Origin: Desulfosediminicola flagellatus
Lineage (GTDB): Bacteria > Desulfobacterota > Desulfobulbia > Desulfobulbales > Desulfocapsaceae
DNA length: 64,000 nt
Assembly (NCBI RefSeq): GCF_005116655.2
Contig: NZ_CP050698.1
Span: 1,766,501 to 1,830,500 of the forward strand
Direction of reading: 5' to 3'
The notes beneath the pieces are model-generated. The model saw only the letters and a program-made list of their open reading frames with translations, was not told where the DNA came from and made no database searches. The translations under genes and the position numbers were made by a program. Below are positions 8,456 through 17,766 of the stretch, one piece after another (the stretch's first letter is position 1; each line of letters opens with the position of its first letter).

Positions 8456-9328
8456 ATGTCCATTTTTATAAATAACGAAACACGTGTACTTGTTCAGGGC
8501 ATCACTGGCAAGGAAGGGCAGTTTCATACCCGGCAATGTATAGAATACGGCACCAACGTAGTTGCTGGTGTTACGCCCGGTAAGGGCGGCCAGATGATGG
8601 ATGATGTACCTGTATTTAATACAGTTGCCTCAGCGCGAAAAAGCACTGGAGCCAATGCCTCCATGATTTTCGTACCACCTCCATTTGCTGCAGATGCAAT
8701 TCTTGAAGCAGCGGATGCCGGTATTGAGTTGATCGTCTGTATTACCGAGGGTGTACCGGTAATGGATATGCTGAAGGTCAAGAATTACCTTGCCCAGTGC
8801 AGCAGCAGACTTATCGGGCCGAACTGCCCGGGTATCATCACTCCAGGTGAGTGCAAAATCGGCATTATGCCGGGACCAATTCATACAGCAGGCGGGCCGG
8901 TCGGTGTTGTTTCCCGTTCAGGAACCCTGACCTATGAGGTTGTTCATCAGTTGACTGCTGTTGGTTTAGGCCAAACTACCTGCGTAGGTATCGGTGGTGA
9001 TCCTGTTAATGGTACAGGCTTTATCGATTGCCTTGAGGCGTTTAATGCAGATCCTGCCACAGAAGCGATTGTTATGGTTGGTGAGATCGGTGGTAGTGCT
9101 GAAGAAGATGCTGCAGCCTGGATTAAGGCGAATATGGAAAAACCAGTGGTTGGCTTTATCGCAGGTCTGACAGCTCCTCCGGGTAGACGAATGGGTCATG
9201 CCGGTGCAATCGTCAGTGGCGGTAAGGGAACTGCTTCAGCAAAGATTAAAGCGATGGAAGATGGCGGATTATATGTATGTAAGGATCTTGGTCATCTTGG
9301 AAGGTTGTGTAAAGAGGCTTTTTCTTAA
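8456..9328 (+). CDS. sucD: Succinyl-CoA ligase (ADP-forming), alpha subunit
   Basis: This 290-residue CoA-binding subunit forms the phosphohistidine intermediate of succinyl-CoA ligase. Visible hallmarks are [17 protein letters not shown] at the N-terminus, the CoA-binding [28 protein letters not shown], and the catalytic-His region [14 protein letters not shown] near residue 245. The length is normal for SucD. It is paired with sucC upstream and acts at the same step between succinyl-CoA and succinate. The ATG follows GAAGGTG. The gene spacing suggests one transcript with sucC and possibly with the mmdA group downstream. Confidence 0.95.
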   Translation: MSIFINNETRVLVQGITGKEGQFHTRQCIEYGTNVVAGVTPGKGGQMMDDVPVFNTVASARKSTGANASMIFVPPPFAADAILEAADAGIELIVCITEGVPVMDMLKVKNYLAQCSSRLIGPNCPGIITPGECKIGIMPGPIHTAGGPVGVVSRSGTLTYEVVHQLTAVGLGQTTCVGIGGDPVNGTGFIDCLEAFNADPATEAIVMVGEIGGSAEEDAAAWIKANMEKPVVGFIAGLTAPPGRRMGHAGAIVSGGKGTASAKIKAMEDGGLYVCKDLGHLGRLCKEAFS

Positions 9329-9461
9329 GGCTGTTTACACTATGATGTCTCCCCGGTGCAAGGGTGGACACCGGTTGCCGGGTGAACAGATCGCAGTAAA
9401 TCAATAAATAATAAATTCCTAATCGACAGTTGTGGTGTGTGTCTATTTAGCAGGAGATTTT

Positions 9462-9503
9462 ATGTGGAATTTCAGTGCAAGGAGACAGCATGGATACAGG
9501 TGA
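9462..9503 (+). CDS. Possible 13-residue leader ORF overlapping the mmdA start
   Basis: ATG 9462 follows AGGAG (9452-9456) and encodes [13 protein letters not shown] before a TGA at 9501-9503. It runs in another frame across the mmdA Shine-Dalgarno sequence (AAGGAG, 9479-9484) and past the mmdA ATG at 9490. A well-placed ribosome site on a short overlapping frame suggests translational coupling. It could equally be chance. No codon bias is usable at this length. Confidence 0.35.
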   Translation: MWNFSARRQHGYR

Positions 9504-11040
9504 ACGGCTCAACCATCTGATGAAGCTGAGAGAAGAAGCTCGTCTTGGTGGTGGTCAGGAAAGAATTGAAAAGCAGCATGCCAAAGGAAGTATGACCGCA
9601 AGGGAGAGAATTGACGTACTGCTCGACCCCGGCACCTTTGAAGAATTTGACATGTTTAAATCTCACAGATGTCGTGAATTCGGCATGGAAAAGCAGGTTT
9701 TCCCGGGAGACGGTGTTGTCACAGGGTATGGCACAGTAAACGGCAGGATAGTGTACGTATTTGCTCAGGACTTTACAGTGCTTGGCGGCTCTTTGTCAGA
9801 AACATTTGCAGAAAAGATCTGTAAAATTATGGATCTGGCCATGAAAAACGGGGCGCCTGTCATCGGATTGAACGATTCGGGTGGCGCACGTATTCAGGAA
9901 GGTATTGAAAGTCTTGCCGGATATACTGAAATCTTTCAGCGAAATGTTATGTCTTCCGGCGTTATTCCACAAATCTCCGCAATATTTGGTCCATGTGCCG
10001 GTGGCGCTGTGTATTCTCCAGCCCTGACAGACTTTGTGACCATGGTGCAAAATCAGTCGTACATGTTTTTAACCGGACCCAAGGTTGTAAAATCAGTTAC
10101 CCATGAAGACGTTACCGTCGAAGAACTCGGTGGTGCCAACATGCATGCAAGCAGGAGTGGCGTTTCAGATTACGCTGCGCCATCAGAGATTGAAGCCATC
10201 GAATACATCAAGGGCTTGCTCTCTTATATGCCGCAAAACAATATGGACAGCCCACCGCTTGTACCAACTGACGATCCTGCAACACGAAGGTCTGAGGAAC
10301 TTAACGAGATTATCCCTGAGAATCCGAATGCTGCCTATGATATGAAAGAAGTCATTCTGCAGACTGTGGATAATAGGGAATTTCTTGAAGTTAAAGCCGA
10401 CTTTGCTCCGAATATCCTTGTTGGTTTTGCACGATACAATGGCATGAGTGTTGGTATTGTAGCAAATCAGCCTGCCCATCTTTCAGGTGTGCTTGATATC
10501 GACTCATCTGTTAAAGCTGCCAGATTTGTTCGTTTCTGTGATTGCTTTAATATTCCTATAGTAACATTCGTTGATGTACCGGGATTTTTACCTGGCACAG
10601 TCCAGGAGTATGGTGGCGTAATCAGAAACGGAGCAAAAATCCTTTATGCTTTTGCTGAAGCAACCATTCCTAAGGTCACCGTTATTACCCGTAAGGCCTA
10701 TGGTGGAGCGTACTGCGTAATGTCATCCAAGCATCTACGCGGTGATATCAACTATGCATGGCCTACTGCTGAGATTGCAGTTATGGGTGCTAAAGGCGCG
10801 GTTGGCGTTCTTTATGGCAGGCAGGCAAAAAGCGAAATTGATCCTAAAGGTTTTCTTGCAGATAAAGAGCAGGAATATCAGAATACCGTTGCAAACCCAT
10901 ATGTTGCCGCAGAACGCGGGTATATTGATGATATCATTGAGCCTGCGAAAACACGTGAGCGAATAGTTAAAGCACTTGGTTTGCTTCAGAATAAACGCGA
11001 TACAAACCCGATGAAAAAGCATGGTAATATCCCATTATAG
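9490..11040 (+). CDS. mmdA: Methylmalonyl-CoA carboxyltransferase 12S / decarboxylase alpha subunit
   Basis: A carboxyltransferase (crotonase-fold pair) of about 516 residues that moves CO2 between methylmalonyl-CoA and biotin. Visible motifs are [21 protein letters not shown], the acyl-CoA-binding [28 protein letters not shown], and in the C-terminal half [16 protein letters not shown] and [14 protein letters not shown]. These match the MmdA/PccB family. ATG 9490 has AAGGAG five bases upstream, so the longer GTG frame is not used. It sits with an ABM-fold gene, a small subunit and a biotinylated 5S-like subunit, which points to methylmalonyl-CoA:pyruvate transcarboxylase. PccB of a propionyl-CoA carboxylase is the alternative, but no biotin carboxylase gene is present. 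Confidence 0.9.
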   Translation: MDTGERLNHLMKLREEARLGGGQERIEKQHAKGSMTARERIDVLLDPGTFEEFDMFKSHRCREFGMEKQVFPGDGVVTGYGTVNGRIVYVFAQDFTVLGGSLSETFAEKICKIMDLAMKNGAPVIGLNDSGGARIQEGIESLAGYTEIFQRNVMSSGVIPQISAIFGPCAGGAVYSPALTDFVTMVQNQSYMFLTGPKVVKSVTHEDVTVEELGGANMHASRSGVSDYAAPSEIEAIEYIKGLLSYMPQNNMDSPPLVPTDDPATRRSEELNEIIPENPNAAYDMKEVILQTVDNREFLEVKADFAPNILVGFARYNGMSVGIVANQPAHLSGVLDIDSSVKAARFVRFCDCFNIPIVTFVDVPGFLPGTVQEYGGVIRNGAKILYAFAEATIPKVTVITRKAYGGAYCVMSSKHLRGDINYAWPTAEIAVMGAKGAVGVLYGRQAKSEIDPKGFLADKEQEYQNTVANPYVAAERGYIDDIIEPAKTRERIVKALGLLQNKRDTNPMKKHGNIPL

Positions 11041-11068
11041 CGGATTCATTAATGTAGGGAGAAACGAT

Positions 11069-11347
11069 ATGGTCAAAGTGTTTATTAAACGAAAAGTTGC
11101 AGATGAGAGCCTTGTCCAGTTAGTGGGTTTGCTAAAAAAACTACGATCGCTAACGCTGAATCAACCGGGTTATGTCTCAGGCGAAACGCTTAAGCGAATG
11201 GATAAAGATGGCGAATGTATGGTCATTAGCACCTGGCGCTCAATTCAGGATTGGAACGACTGGGTACGAAATGGTGAACGGGTGGCTGTGCAGGGTGAGA
11301 TTGACAAACTGCTCGGTATGGAAACGGAATATGAGGTGTATGGCTGA
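11069..11347 (+). CDS. Antibiotic-biosynthesis-monooxygenase (ABM) fold protein
   Basis: A 92-residue alpha/beta-barrel protein of the ABM superfamily. The typical pattern is a first strand MVKVFIKRKV, a long helix with LLKKLRSLTLNQPGYVSGETL, then GECMVISTWRSIQDWNDW. Members range from heme or quinol monooxygenases to binding proteins with no known reaction, so no catalytic role should be assumed. It lies between mmdA and the small carboxylase subunit, in the same direction with short gaps, so it is probably co-transcribed. It may assist the transcarboxylase or act in an unrelated way. ATG 11069 follows AGGGAG; longer in-frame starts lack this. Confidence 0.75.
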   Translation: MVKVFIKRKVADESLVQLVGLLKKLRSLTLNQPGYVSGETLKRMDKDGECMVISTWRSIQDWNDWVRNGERVAVQGEIDKLLGMETEYEVYG

Positions 11348-11399
11348 GCCGGACACGGTGATGTCTACAACTTAAATGAGATTATTGGCGGGTGACTTG

Positions 11400-11609
11400 A
11401 TGGCAGATAAAAAAAAGAAAATGGCCGCGGCGTTGGCCGCAGTTAACGCCTATATGCAGCAGGAAGAAGCCGTTGCAGCCCAGCAGACCACTGAATTGCA
11501 AAGCGTATCCGCAGAAGTTGGAATGAGCCCTTGGAGTTTTAGCGGCAGGCAGGAAATGATGGCCATGCGGCGGCTGGTTCAGCTGAGAGTTTTTGATCGC
11601 TTAAGATAG
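11400..11609 (+). CDS. Small subunit of methylmalonyl-CoA carboxyltransferase/oxaloacetate decarboxylase type
   Basis: This 69-residue protein resembles the C-terminal part of OadG/MmdD-type small subunits: an Ala-rich helix (MAAALAAVNAYMQQEE) followed by PWSFSGRQEMMAMRR, equivalent to the SPW-AGR motif of these subunits. The usual N-terminal membrane helix of OadG is missing. That fits a soluble assembly rather than a sodium-pumping membrane decarboxylase. It lies between mmdA and the biotinylated subunit and would help assemble the two. The identity rests on the short motif and the context. The ATG has only a weak Shine-Dalgarno sequence. Confidence 0.65.
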   Translation: MADKKKKMAAALAAVNAYMQQEEAVAAQQTTELQSVSAEVGMSPWSFSGRQEMMAMRRLVQLRVFDRLR

Positions 11610-11916
11610 TTTATATCCAAAAACTACCCTTTGGCTCAAGCTCAGCGTTACGCTTGAAATTTTTATCCTCAGAATATCAGTTATATGCCTGCGGTAAAAA
11701 TCCCAAGCGTGCCTCGATCTTGAACCAAATGCTAAGTTTTAGGATTAAAACTAGATAGAATTGTCGGTCCCGTAAAACTCGAAAATATAAAAGAGCCTGA
11801 GTTAGACGTGTTGTAAAACACGTACCTCTTGCAGATAACCGGGCAATGTTTATAGCGAGTAATTTACGGGGTTGCAAAATTTCAATGTACTACGATCTGG
11901 TATAGGAGATAGCACC
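11610..11916 (+). other. Intergenic region inside the transcarboxylase block
   Basis: About 300 bp without a gene. CAAGC...GCTTG (11637-11655) followed by AAATTTTT resembles a weak terminator. ACGTGTT/AACACGT (11806-11823) is a perfect 7-bp hairpin. GTTTATATCCAAAAACTA just after the small-subunit gene recurs, with one change, after the next gene at about 13967-13984. The Shine-Dalgarno sequence for the downstream gene (AGGAG) ends the region. A separate promoter for the biotin-subunit gene is plausible but not identifiable by eye. Confidence 0.3.
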
Positions 11917-13881
11917 ATGAGCGACAAGGTAAAATTAACCAAAATGAATTATGATGCCGACCGTCCGGCGGCGAAAAATCCAATCAAGATCATGGATCTT
12001 TCCCTGCGTGATGGACACCAGTCGCTCTTTGCGACCCGTGGGCGGACTGAAGATATGATCCCTGTAGCGGAAATGATGGATGAAGTTGGCTTCTGGGCCA
12101 TTGAGACCTGGGGTGGCGCAACATTTGATACCATGCACAGGTTCTTAAATGAAGATCCGTGGGAGAGACTTCGCACATTAAAACGCTATATTAAGAAAAC
12201 TCCATTTTCTATGTTGCTGCGCGCACAGAACCTGGTTGGTTACAGAAACTATGCTGATGATCTGGCATACGCTTTTGTTGATCGCGCTGCTGAAAATGGT
12301 ATGGACGTATTTCGTACCTTTGACGCCTTAAACGATTACCGTAACTTTGAGACGGTTGTTAAGCAGATCAAGAAAAGCGGTAAACACTTTCAGGGCTGTA
12401 TCTGTTACACACTGACAGAACCACGCCTTGGTGGTGAGGTGTATAATTCAGAGTATTATGTCAGAAAGGCTAAAGAACTTGAAGATATGGGCGCTGACTC
12501 TATCTGTTTAAAAGATATGGCTGGCTTGATGGCTCCGTATGATGCGTATGAACTTGTTAAGGAACTGAAAAAACAAGTTAAGGCTCCTATTCATCTGCAT
12601 AGTCATTTCACTTCCGGTATGTCACCAATGACCCACCTGAAGGCGATTGAAGCAGGAGTTGATATTATCGACACATGTATGACTCCATATGCATATCGTA
12701 CTTCACACGCTGCGGTAGAGCCTCTGGTTATGGCTTTACTTGGCACAAGCCGTGACACAGGTTTTGATATTAAAAAACTTGCGGCAATCAATGAGATTTT
12801 TGAGAAGCAGATTCTTCCAAAATATAAGCATCTGCTTGATGATTCCAAAGTTTCCATTATTGATATCAACGTGCTTCTTCATCAGACACCTGGCGGAATG
12901 CTCTCGAACCTTGTTAATCAGCTTCGTGAGATGGACGCGCTTGATAAGATTGATGAGGTATATAAAGAACTGCCACGTGTTCGTAAAGAGCTTGGCCAGA
13001 TTCCTCTGGTTACACCTACCAGTCAGATCGTTGGCGTACAGACTGTAAACAACGTGCTCCATGATACACCTGAAGAGCGTTACAAGATGATTACAGGTCA
13101 GGTCAAAGATCTCTGCTACGGTCTTTATGGCAAGACTGCGGTACCTATTGATAAAGAACTGCAGAAAAAGGCGCTTAAAGGCTATCCGCGTGGTGAGACT
13201 CCGATCACTTCACGACCTGCTGAAGTACTTGAGCCTGAGCTTGAGAAAGCCATAAAAGAGGTCGGTGATCTGGCGGTCGATATCGATGATCAGATTCTGT
13301 ATGCCATCTTCCCGGTAACCGGTAAGAAATTCCTTGAATGGAAATATGGCAAGGCAGAAGCACCTGACAGTGTGAAGCCTATAACTATGGAGAAAGTTAA
13401 GGCCCGTGAAGCACTGGTGAAAAAAGCTTTGGCTGGTGAACTCATCGAAAAGAAAGAGGGTACACCAGAGAAGACAGATGCTGTCCGTACGTTTAATGTG
13501 TTTGTTGATAATGAGTATTTTGCTGTAGATGTTGATCCTGTTGGCGGTGCTCCTGTCTTTGCAGCAGCGCAACCAGCTGTTGTATCCAGACCAGCTGCCC
13601 GCGCAGCTGCCGCACCTGCACCTGTAGCTAAGGCTGAGCCAGTTGCCGCACCTGCACAGCCAGTTAGCGGTACTCTTCTTGTTGCTCCAATGCCTGGCAT
13701 GGTTGTTCGTTTTGAGAAAAAAGTGGGAGACAAGGTCAAGCAGGGTGACACTGTAATGATCCTCGAAGCTATGAAGATGGAGAATGCCCTTGTTGCTCCA
13801 TGTGATGGCAGCCTTAACGCCTTGAATTTCAGTGTTGGCGACAGTGTTGTAAAAGGCGCACCACTTGCAGTTATTGCTTAG
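11917..13881 (+). CDS. Fused transcarboxylase 5S / pyruvate carboxylase subunit B with C-terminal biotin domain
   Basis: A 654-residue protein joining a carboxyltransferase TIM barrel to a biotinyl domain. The N-terminus has the metal/pyruvate-site motif LSLRDGHQSLFATR. The barrel carries CLKDMAGLMAPYDAYEL and the HLHSH metal-binding segment. An Ala/Pro linker (about residues 555-595) leads to the biotinyl domain with Lys in EAMKMENALV. It transfers CO2 between oxaloacetate/pyruvate and biotin. OadA-, PycB- and transcarboxylase-5S-type proteins share this layout. With mmdA next door and no OadB-like membrane subunit, methylmalonyl-CoA:pyruvate transcarboxylase is favoured. ATG 11917 follows AGGAG; the longer TTG frame is rejected. 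Confidence 0.88.
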   Translation: MSDKVKLTKMNYDADRPAAKNPIKIMDLSLRDGHQSLFATRGRTEDMIPVAEMMDEVGFWAIETWGGATFDTMHRFLNEDPWERLRTLKRYIKKTPFSMLLRAQNLVGYRNYADDLAYAFVDRAAENGMDVFRTFDALNDYRNFETVVKQIKKSGKHFQGCICYTLTEPRLGGEVYNSEYYVRKAKELEDMGADSICLKDMAGLMAPYDAYELVKELKKQVKAPIHLHSHFTSGMSPMTHLKAIEAGVDIIDTCMTPYAYRTSHAAVEPLVMALLGTSRDTGFDIKKLAAINEIFEKQILPKYKHLLDDSKVSIIDINVLLHQTPGGMLSNLVNQLREMDALDKIDEVYKELPRVRKELGQIPLVTPTSQIVGVQTVNNVLHDTPEERYKMITGQVKDLCYGLYGKTAVPIDKELQKKALKGYPRGETPITSRPAEVLEPELEKAIKEVGDLAVDIDDQILYAIFPVTGKKFLEWKYGKAEAPDSVKPITMEKVKAREALVKKALAGELIEKKEGTPEKTDAVRTFNVFVDNEYFAVDVDPVGGAPVFAAAQPAVVSRPAARAAAAPAPVAKAEPVAAPAQPVSGTLLVAPMPGMVVRFEKKVGDKVKQGDTVMILEAMKMENALVAPCDGSLNALNFSVGDSVVKGAPLAVIA

Positions 13882-13923
13882 TATTAGTAAATTAGTGAAG
13901 TATAGCTAGCTGATATGGCAAAT

Positions 13924-13958
13924 ATAACGGGCATGAGATAACCTCTCTTGCCCGTTAT
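13924..13958 (+). terminator. Terminator-like hairpin after the transcarboxylase block
   Basis: ATAACGGGCATGAGA and TCTCTTGCCCGTTAT pair 14 of 15 positions around a 5-nt loop, 43 bases after the stop codon. It is followed by CTATTGAGTTT, a weak U-tract. This is the strongest hairpin near the end of the metabolic block and probably ends that transcript. Confidence 0.6.
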
Positions 13959-14009
13959 CTATTGAGTTTATATCCGAAAACTATTTAACTCTTAGATCAA
14001 GTGAAAACT

Positions 14010-14534
14010 ATGCTGATACGCGAACTCAACGGGAAAACACCACAGTTTGGAGAAGACTGTTTTTTTGCGGAGAATGCCACCGTTATAGGTGACGTGGTGA
14101 TGGGGGATAACTGCTCGGTCTGGTACAACGCCGTCATTCGTGGCGATGTGCATTATATACGCATGGGTAATAAGGTAAATGTCCAGGATGGTGCGGTAAT
14201 ACATGCCACGTATCAAAAATCGCCGACCAATATCGGTAATAACGTCTCAATTGCTCATAACGCCATAGTGCATGGTTGCACAGTAAAAGACAATGTCCTG
14301 ATCGGTATGGGAGCAATTGTTATGGATGACTGTGTTGTTGAGTCAAATTCGATTATTGCGGCTGGTGCTGTGGTTTCCAAAGGTACGCACGTTGAGTCTG
14401 GTTCTATTTATGCTGGAGTTCCAGCTAAAAAGATTAAGGATATCAGTGAAGAACTTATATCTGGTGAGATTGAACGTATCGCGAATAGTTATGTGAAATA
14501 CTCTGGTTGGTATAAAGAACCTGAAGGTGAATAA
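14010..14534 (+). CDS. Gamma-class carbonic anhydrase family protein
   Basis: A left-handed beta-helix (hexapeptide-repeat) protein of about 174 residues from the gamma-CA/YrdA family, forming trimers with metal bound between subunits. Likely metal-ligand histidines are visible in DGAVIHAT and SIAHNAIVHGC. The repeats IGDVVMGDNCSVWYNAVIRGD and VLIGMGAIVMDD are characteristic. It may hydrate CO2, which would suit a nearby carboxyl-transfer pathway, but many family members are inactive or act as acyltransferases. It lies just past the terminator, so it is a separate unit. GTG 14001 is an alternative start. Confidence 0.85.
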   Translation: MLIRELNGKTPQFGEDCFFAENATVIGDVVMGDNCSVWYNAVIRGDVHYIRMGNKVNVQDGAVIHATYQKSPTNIGNNVSIAHNAIVHGCTVKDNVLIGMGAIVMDDCVVESNSIIAAGAVVSKGTHVESGSIYAGVPAKKIKDISEELISGEIERIANSYVKYSGWYKEPEGE

Positions 14535-14547
14535 AGTGTTTTGAGTA

Positions 14548-15534
14548 TTAGGTTTGGTTGTCTTGTTTGACTGCTATTACTACTTTACCTTTGAAACGTC
14601 CTTCTCCAAAATACTTGAAAGCTTCAGCAGTATCGCTTAGCGGGAAACATCTGTCTATAACGGGTCTTACTTTTCCAGATTCAATCAGCGCGTTAAGGCT
14701 GTGTATATCTTTGTTTGGTTTATGCATAATTATAGCCAGCTTTTTTCTACTCATCCTGGAGATCAATAATCCAGGAAATACGAGTTGTAAGATTCTGGAA
14801 GATTTGCCTCCGACGGTGACATAATTTCCATCAGAGCTTAAAGCGCGCCTGTAATCGAAAATAGAGCGGTCTGTTTTTACATCAAGGATCAGATCATAAC
14901 ATTTCCCATTCTTAGTGAAATCTTCTTTGGTGTAATCAATAAGATGGTCTGCACCCAGAGATTTCATCATATCAAGTTTACCAGTGCAATCCACGCCGGT
15001 CACCTCAGCACCAAATGATTTGGCAATTTGGATTGCAAAGGTACCTACACCGCCGCAAGCACCATTAATCAAAACTCTCTGTCCCGGTTTGATCTCTGTT
15101 TTATCGCAAAGCCCATGCAGCGCGAGAAGTCCAGCCTGGGGTATTGCCGCTGCTTCTTCAAATGAGATTCCAGGCGGTTTCAGCGTTAATTCATTTTCAC
15201 AAGCACATACATATTCGGCAAAGCCTCCCCAATGACCTTCACAAAGATCTCCAAACACCTCATCACCAGGATGAAACTGTTGAATATTTGTTCCAACCGC
15301 TTCAATTACACCTGCTACATCACATCCAAGGATTCTGGTCTTTTTCGGCCTTAGAATTCCGCTAAAAAGGCGATACTCTAACGGCCTGCCTGTCAACATT
15401 TCCCAGTCCCATGAATTAATGGAAGCTGAATGAACTTTTATCAAGACTTCATCGTCTTTGGGCTCAGGCTTTTCCACCTCATTTAATTCAAGAACATCCG
15501 GCGTTCCGTATTGTGTATATACAATTGCTTTCAT
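14548..15534 (-). CDS. MDR-superfamily NAD(P)-dependent oxidoreductase (quinone-reductase-like), paralog 2
   Basis: A 328-residue medium-chain dehydrogenase/reductase with start MKAIVYTQYGTPDVLELNEVEKP, GroES-like fold residues GCDVAGVIEAVG, and the Rossmann motif NGACGGVGTFAIQIAK. The zinc-ligand cysteines of classical alcohol dehydrogenases are not evident, so it fits the zinc-free quinone-reductase/enoyl-reductase branch. Its start overlaps the stop of the upstream paralog by 4 bp, and the two share layout and many motifs, a clear tandem duplication. The substrate cannot be predicted. It is convergent with the gamma-CA gene. Confidence 0.85.
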   Translation of the reverse strand: MKAIVYTQYGTPDVLELNEVEKPEPKDDEVLIKVHSASINSWDWEMLTGRPLEYRLFSGILRPKKTRILGCDVAGVIEAVGTNIQQFHPGDEVFGDLCEGHWGGFAEYVCACENELTLKPPGISFEEAAAIPQAGLLALHGLCDKTEIKPGQRVLINGACGGVGTFAIQIAKSFGAEVTGVDCTGKLDMMKSLGADHLIDYTKEDFTKNGKCYDLILDVKTDRSIFDYRRALSSDGNYVTVGGKSSRILQLVFPGLLISRMSRKKLAIIMHKPNKDIHSLNALIESGKVRPVIDRCFPLSDTAEAFKYFGEGRFKGKVVIAVKQDNQT

Positions 15535-16520
15535 AGTCCTTGTGACTTTCCCACTGAGATTATGACAGGCCCTAATCGTTGTTCAGTCTCAACTCTTTGA
15601 TGAGCTTCGGCAGCTTTCTCAAGCGGGTAGATTTTGTCTACGATTGGATGTATTTTACCTTTCTCAATCATTTCTTTGAGTATGTGTAATTCTTCTTTCC
15701 TTTCTTCGGCAAAAACAAAAATCGCTGTCTTATTTGTAAACATAGATGTCAGAACAGATCTCAGCATGTCGGATATGCGGGGATTTGCAATGAGATAACG
15801 CCCGCTGTGGCTGAGTGATTTAATACAACTAGAATAGGAGATTTTAGAAACCATGTTAAAAATGACGTCATAGGTTTTGTCGCTTTTGGTGAAATCTTCC
15901 TTGGTATAGTCGATGAAATGATCCGCACCGATTCGGCGGATCATTTCCTCCTTGATAGCACTGTCAACTCCTGTAACTTCAGCACCCATTGCTTTGGCAA
16001 TCTGTACTCCAAAAGTACCGATGCTACCGCCTGCACCATTGACCAACACTGTTTCCCCATCACGGATATGTGCTTTTCTCAAAAAATGGAGCGCATTCAA
16101 GCCACCGAGCGGTACCGCAGCTGATTCGACAAAGTTAAGATTAGATGGTTTGGAAACCAGTGTGTAGCTGGCTGGCACACAAACGTATTCTGCATATGCT
16201 CCCAACCGGAACCTGGTAGTACCGAAAACCGCATCTCCCTTTTTAAACTTTACAACGTGTCTGCCAGCGGATTCAATTTCTCCGGCAAAATACATTCCTA
16301 AAATGTGCTTTTTGGGCTTTAGTAAACCCATTGCAATTCGCAGCGGCAGCCAAAACCATATTACCGGAAAGCTGAAACTCCTCATTTCACAATCAGACTT
16401 TGTTGCCTCTGCCGCATGAACTTTTATCAAAACTTCATCGTCTGCGGGAATCGGCTTCTCGACTTCTTGAAGCTGGAGAACATCCGGTGATCCGTATCTT
16501 TTATATATAATAGCCTTCAT
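15531..16520 (-). CDS. MDR-superfamily NAD(P)-dependent oxidoreductase (quinone-reductase-like), paralog 1
   Basis: A 329-residue MDR enzyme with start MKAIIYKRYGSPDVLQLQEVEKP, core LGMYFAGEIESAGRHV, and Rossmann motif NGAGGSIGTFGVQIAK. It parallels the gene downstream along its whole length, including an ADHFIDYTKEDFTKSDKTYD segment found there in similar form. It is the first gene of the two-gene unit. Like its partner it probably reduces a quinone or enone with NAD(P)H, but the substrate is unknown. The divergence of the pair implies an old duplication or separate specificities. Confidence 0.85.
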   Translation of the reverse strand: MKAIIYKRYGSPDVLQLQEVEKPIPADDEVLIKVHAAEATKSDCEMRSFSFPVIWFWLPLRIAMGLLKPKKHILGMYFAGEIESAGRHVVKFKKGDAVFGTTRFRLGAYAEYVCVPASYTLVSKPSNLNFVESAAVPLGGLNALHFLRKAHIRDGETVLVNGAGGSIGTFGVQIAKAMGAEVTGVDSAIKEEMIRRIGADHFIDYTKEDFTKSDKTYDVIFNMVSKISYSSCIKSLSHSGRYLIANPRISDMLRSVLTSMFTNKTAIFVFAEERKEELHILKEMIEKGKIHPIVDKIYPLEKAAEAHQRVETEQRLGPVIISVGKSQGL

Positions 16521-16731
16521 GAATCATCTTCCATCATTGTCAAGATTATGACGACCTTATTTTGCATTCTGGAGTCTTGTGTAAGCGTGTATAATTTGAT
16601 GTATTGAGACCGGCTTGTGTGGACAATTGAGTATTGATTTGCGTATCAATACTGCGCAGCACGTGTCTCATGCGAGCGACCCCTGGCTGCCAGATTCATA
16701 AGCTGAATAATGCGATCGTAATCGACTGACA

Positions 16732-17511
16732 CTATTCCCAGAGTTCCTGAATCAACTCTCGGCTTAGATTCAGATATTTGTGTTGCATATTCGGATCATT
16801 GCAGAAAACTTCCAATGTAATTGTACTGTTGTAGCCGGTTGCCTTTAATGATTTTACTGCACTTTGCCAATTCACGGTTCCTACACCCAGGGGCATATGA
16901 TCATCGGATCTGGATCGGTTGTCAGAAAAGTGAACATGTTGGATGTGTTCTCCCAGTTCACCACAAAAGACCTCATGATTATCGAAACCGAAGTTTGAGT
17001 GTCCGAAATCGAGATGCAGTTTTAAACCCGGTACTTCAGTCAGTAAATTTTTAAAGGTGGAAACTCGGTCAAAAGGGGTTCTGAAATTTTCAAATACCAT
17101 TGTGAGACCATATGATGCAGCCATTTCGACAATGGGTGCTAATGCTTCAATATGGAATGAAATTAAATCCTTTCTCATAGCTGGCGGACAAAAATAACAG
17201 GGATGGATATTCATGACCTTCGCCCCCAAGGCGGAAAATATGCCTGCACATCGCTCCAGTTCGTTAAAGCAAGCTTCTCGCACTCCCTGTATCGGATAGG
17301 TATATGGGAGACAGGGATCAGTGTGTCCTGTGATAGATAAACCATAGGTATCAAGTGTTAGACTCAATTTACTACTATCAACATTGCTGGCGTTAGGACC
17401 TTCAATGGTTAAATCCAAAAAATCGAACCCGGCTTTTCCACAGAACGTTGCCTCATCGTAGACTGATTTTGACGGGTTGTTCATTATTCCTATTTTCATT
17501 TCGCTTTCCAT
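16732..17511 (-). CDS. Xylose-isomerase-like TIM-barrel (sugar phosphate isomerase/epimerase) protein
   Basis: A TIM-barrel protein of about 259 residues from the AP endonuclease 2/xylose-isomerase-like superfamily. Barrel strands and metal-ligand positions appear in FDFLDLTIEGP, MNIHPCYF, MVFENFRTP, LHLDFGHSNF, HVHFSDNR and TLEVF, where Glu, Asp, His and Glu are usual ligands. Members isomerise or epimerise sugars or related polyols, and no substrate is predictable here. The gene stands alone. The ATG at 17511 lacks a clear Shine-Dalgarno sequence; ATG 17499 (MKIGIMNN) is an equally good start. Confidence 0.8.
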   Translation of the reverse strand: MESEMKIGIMNNPSKSVYDEATFCGKAGFDFLDLTIEGPNASNVDSSKLSLTLDTYGLSITGHTDPCLPYTYPIQGVREACFNELERCAGIFSALGAKVMNIHPCYFCPPAMRKDLISFHIEALAPIVEMAASYGLTMVFENFRTPFDRVSTFKNLLTEVPGLKLHLDFGHSNFGFDNHEVFCGELGEHIQHVHFSDNRSRSDDHMPLGVGTVNWQSAVKSLKATGYNSTITLEVFCNDPNMQHKYLNLSRELIQELWE

Positions 17512-17766
17512 TGGTTGGTGGGCAATAAATTAAGCCAAATAATCATATTTCAGCAAATCTATCTCAGGTTGTTATTAGTATAATGAATCTTCCAATGAGA
17601 AGAGGACCAGCTTCAGAACGAAGACAATTTCATTCATTGTGTTCAGGTCAATCACACCCTACTTCTCTCTTGTAACAGAAAAAATTTTCCTCAAAACGCT
17701 GCTATAGTTGTTTAGGTGGTTTGAGCGGTTAGCCGTGTTCAAATAGCACGATGGTATGCGCACAGG

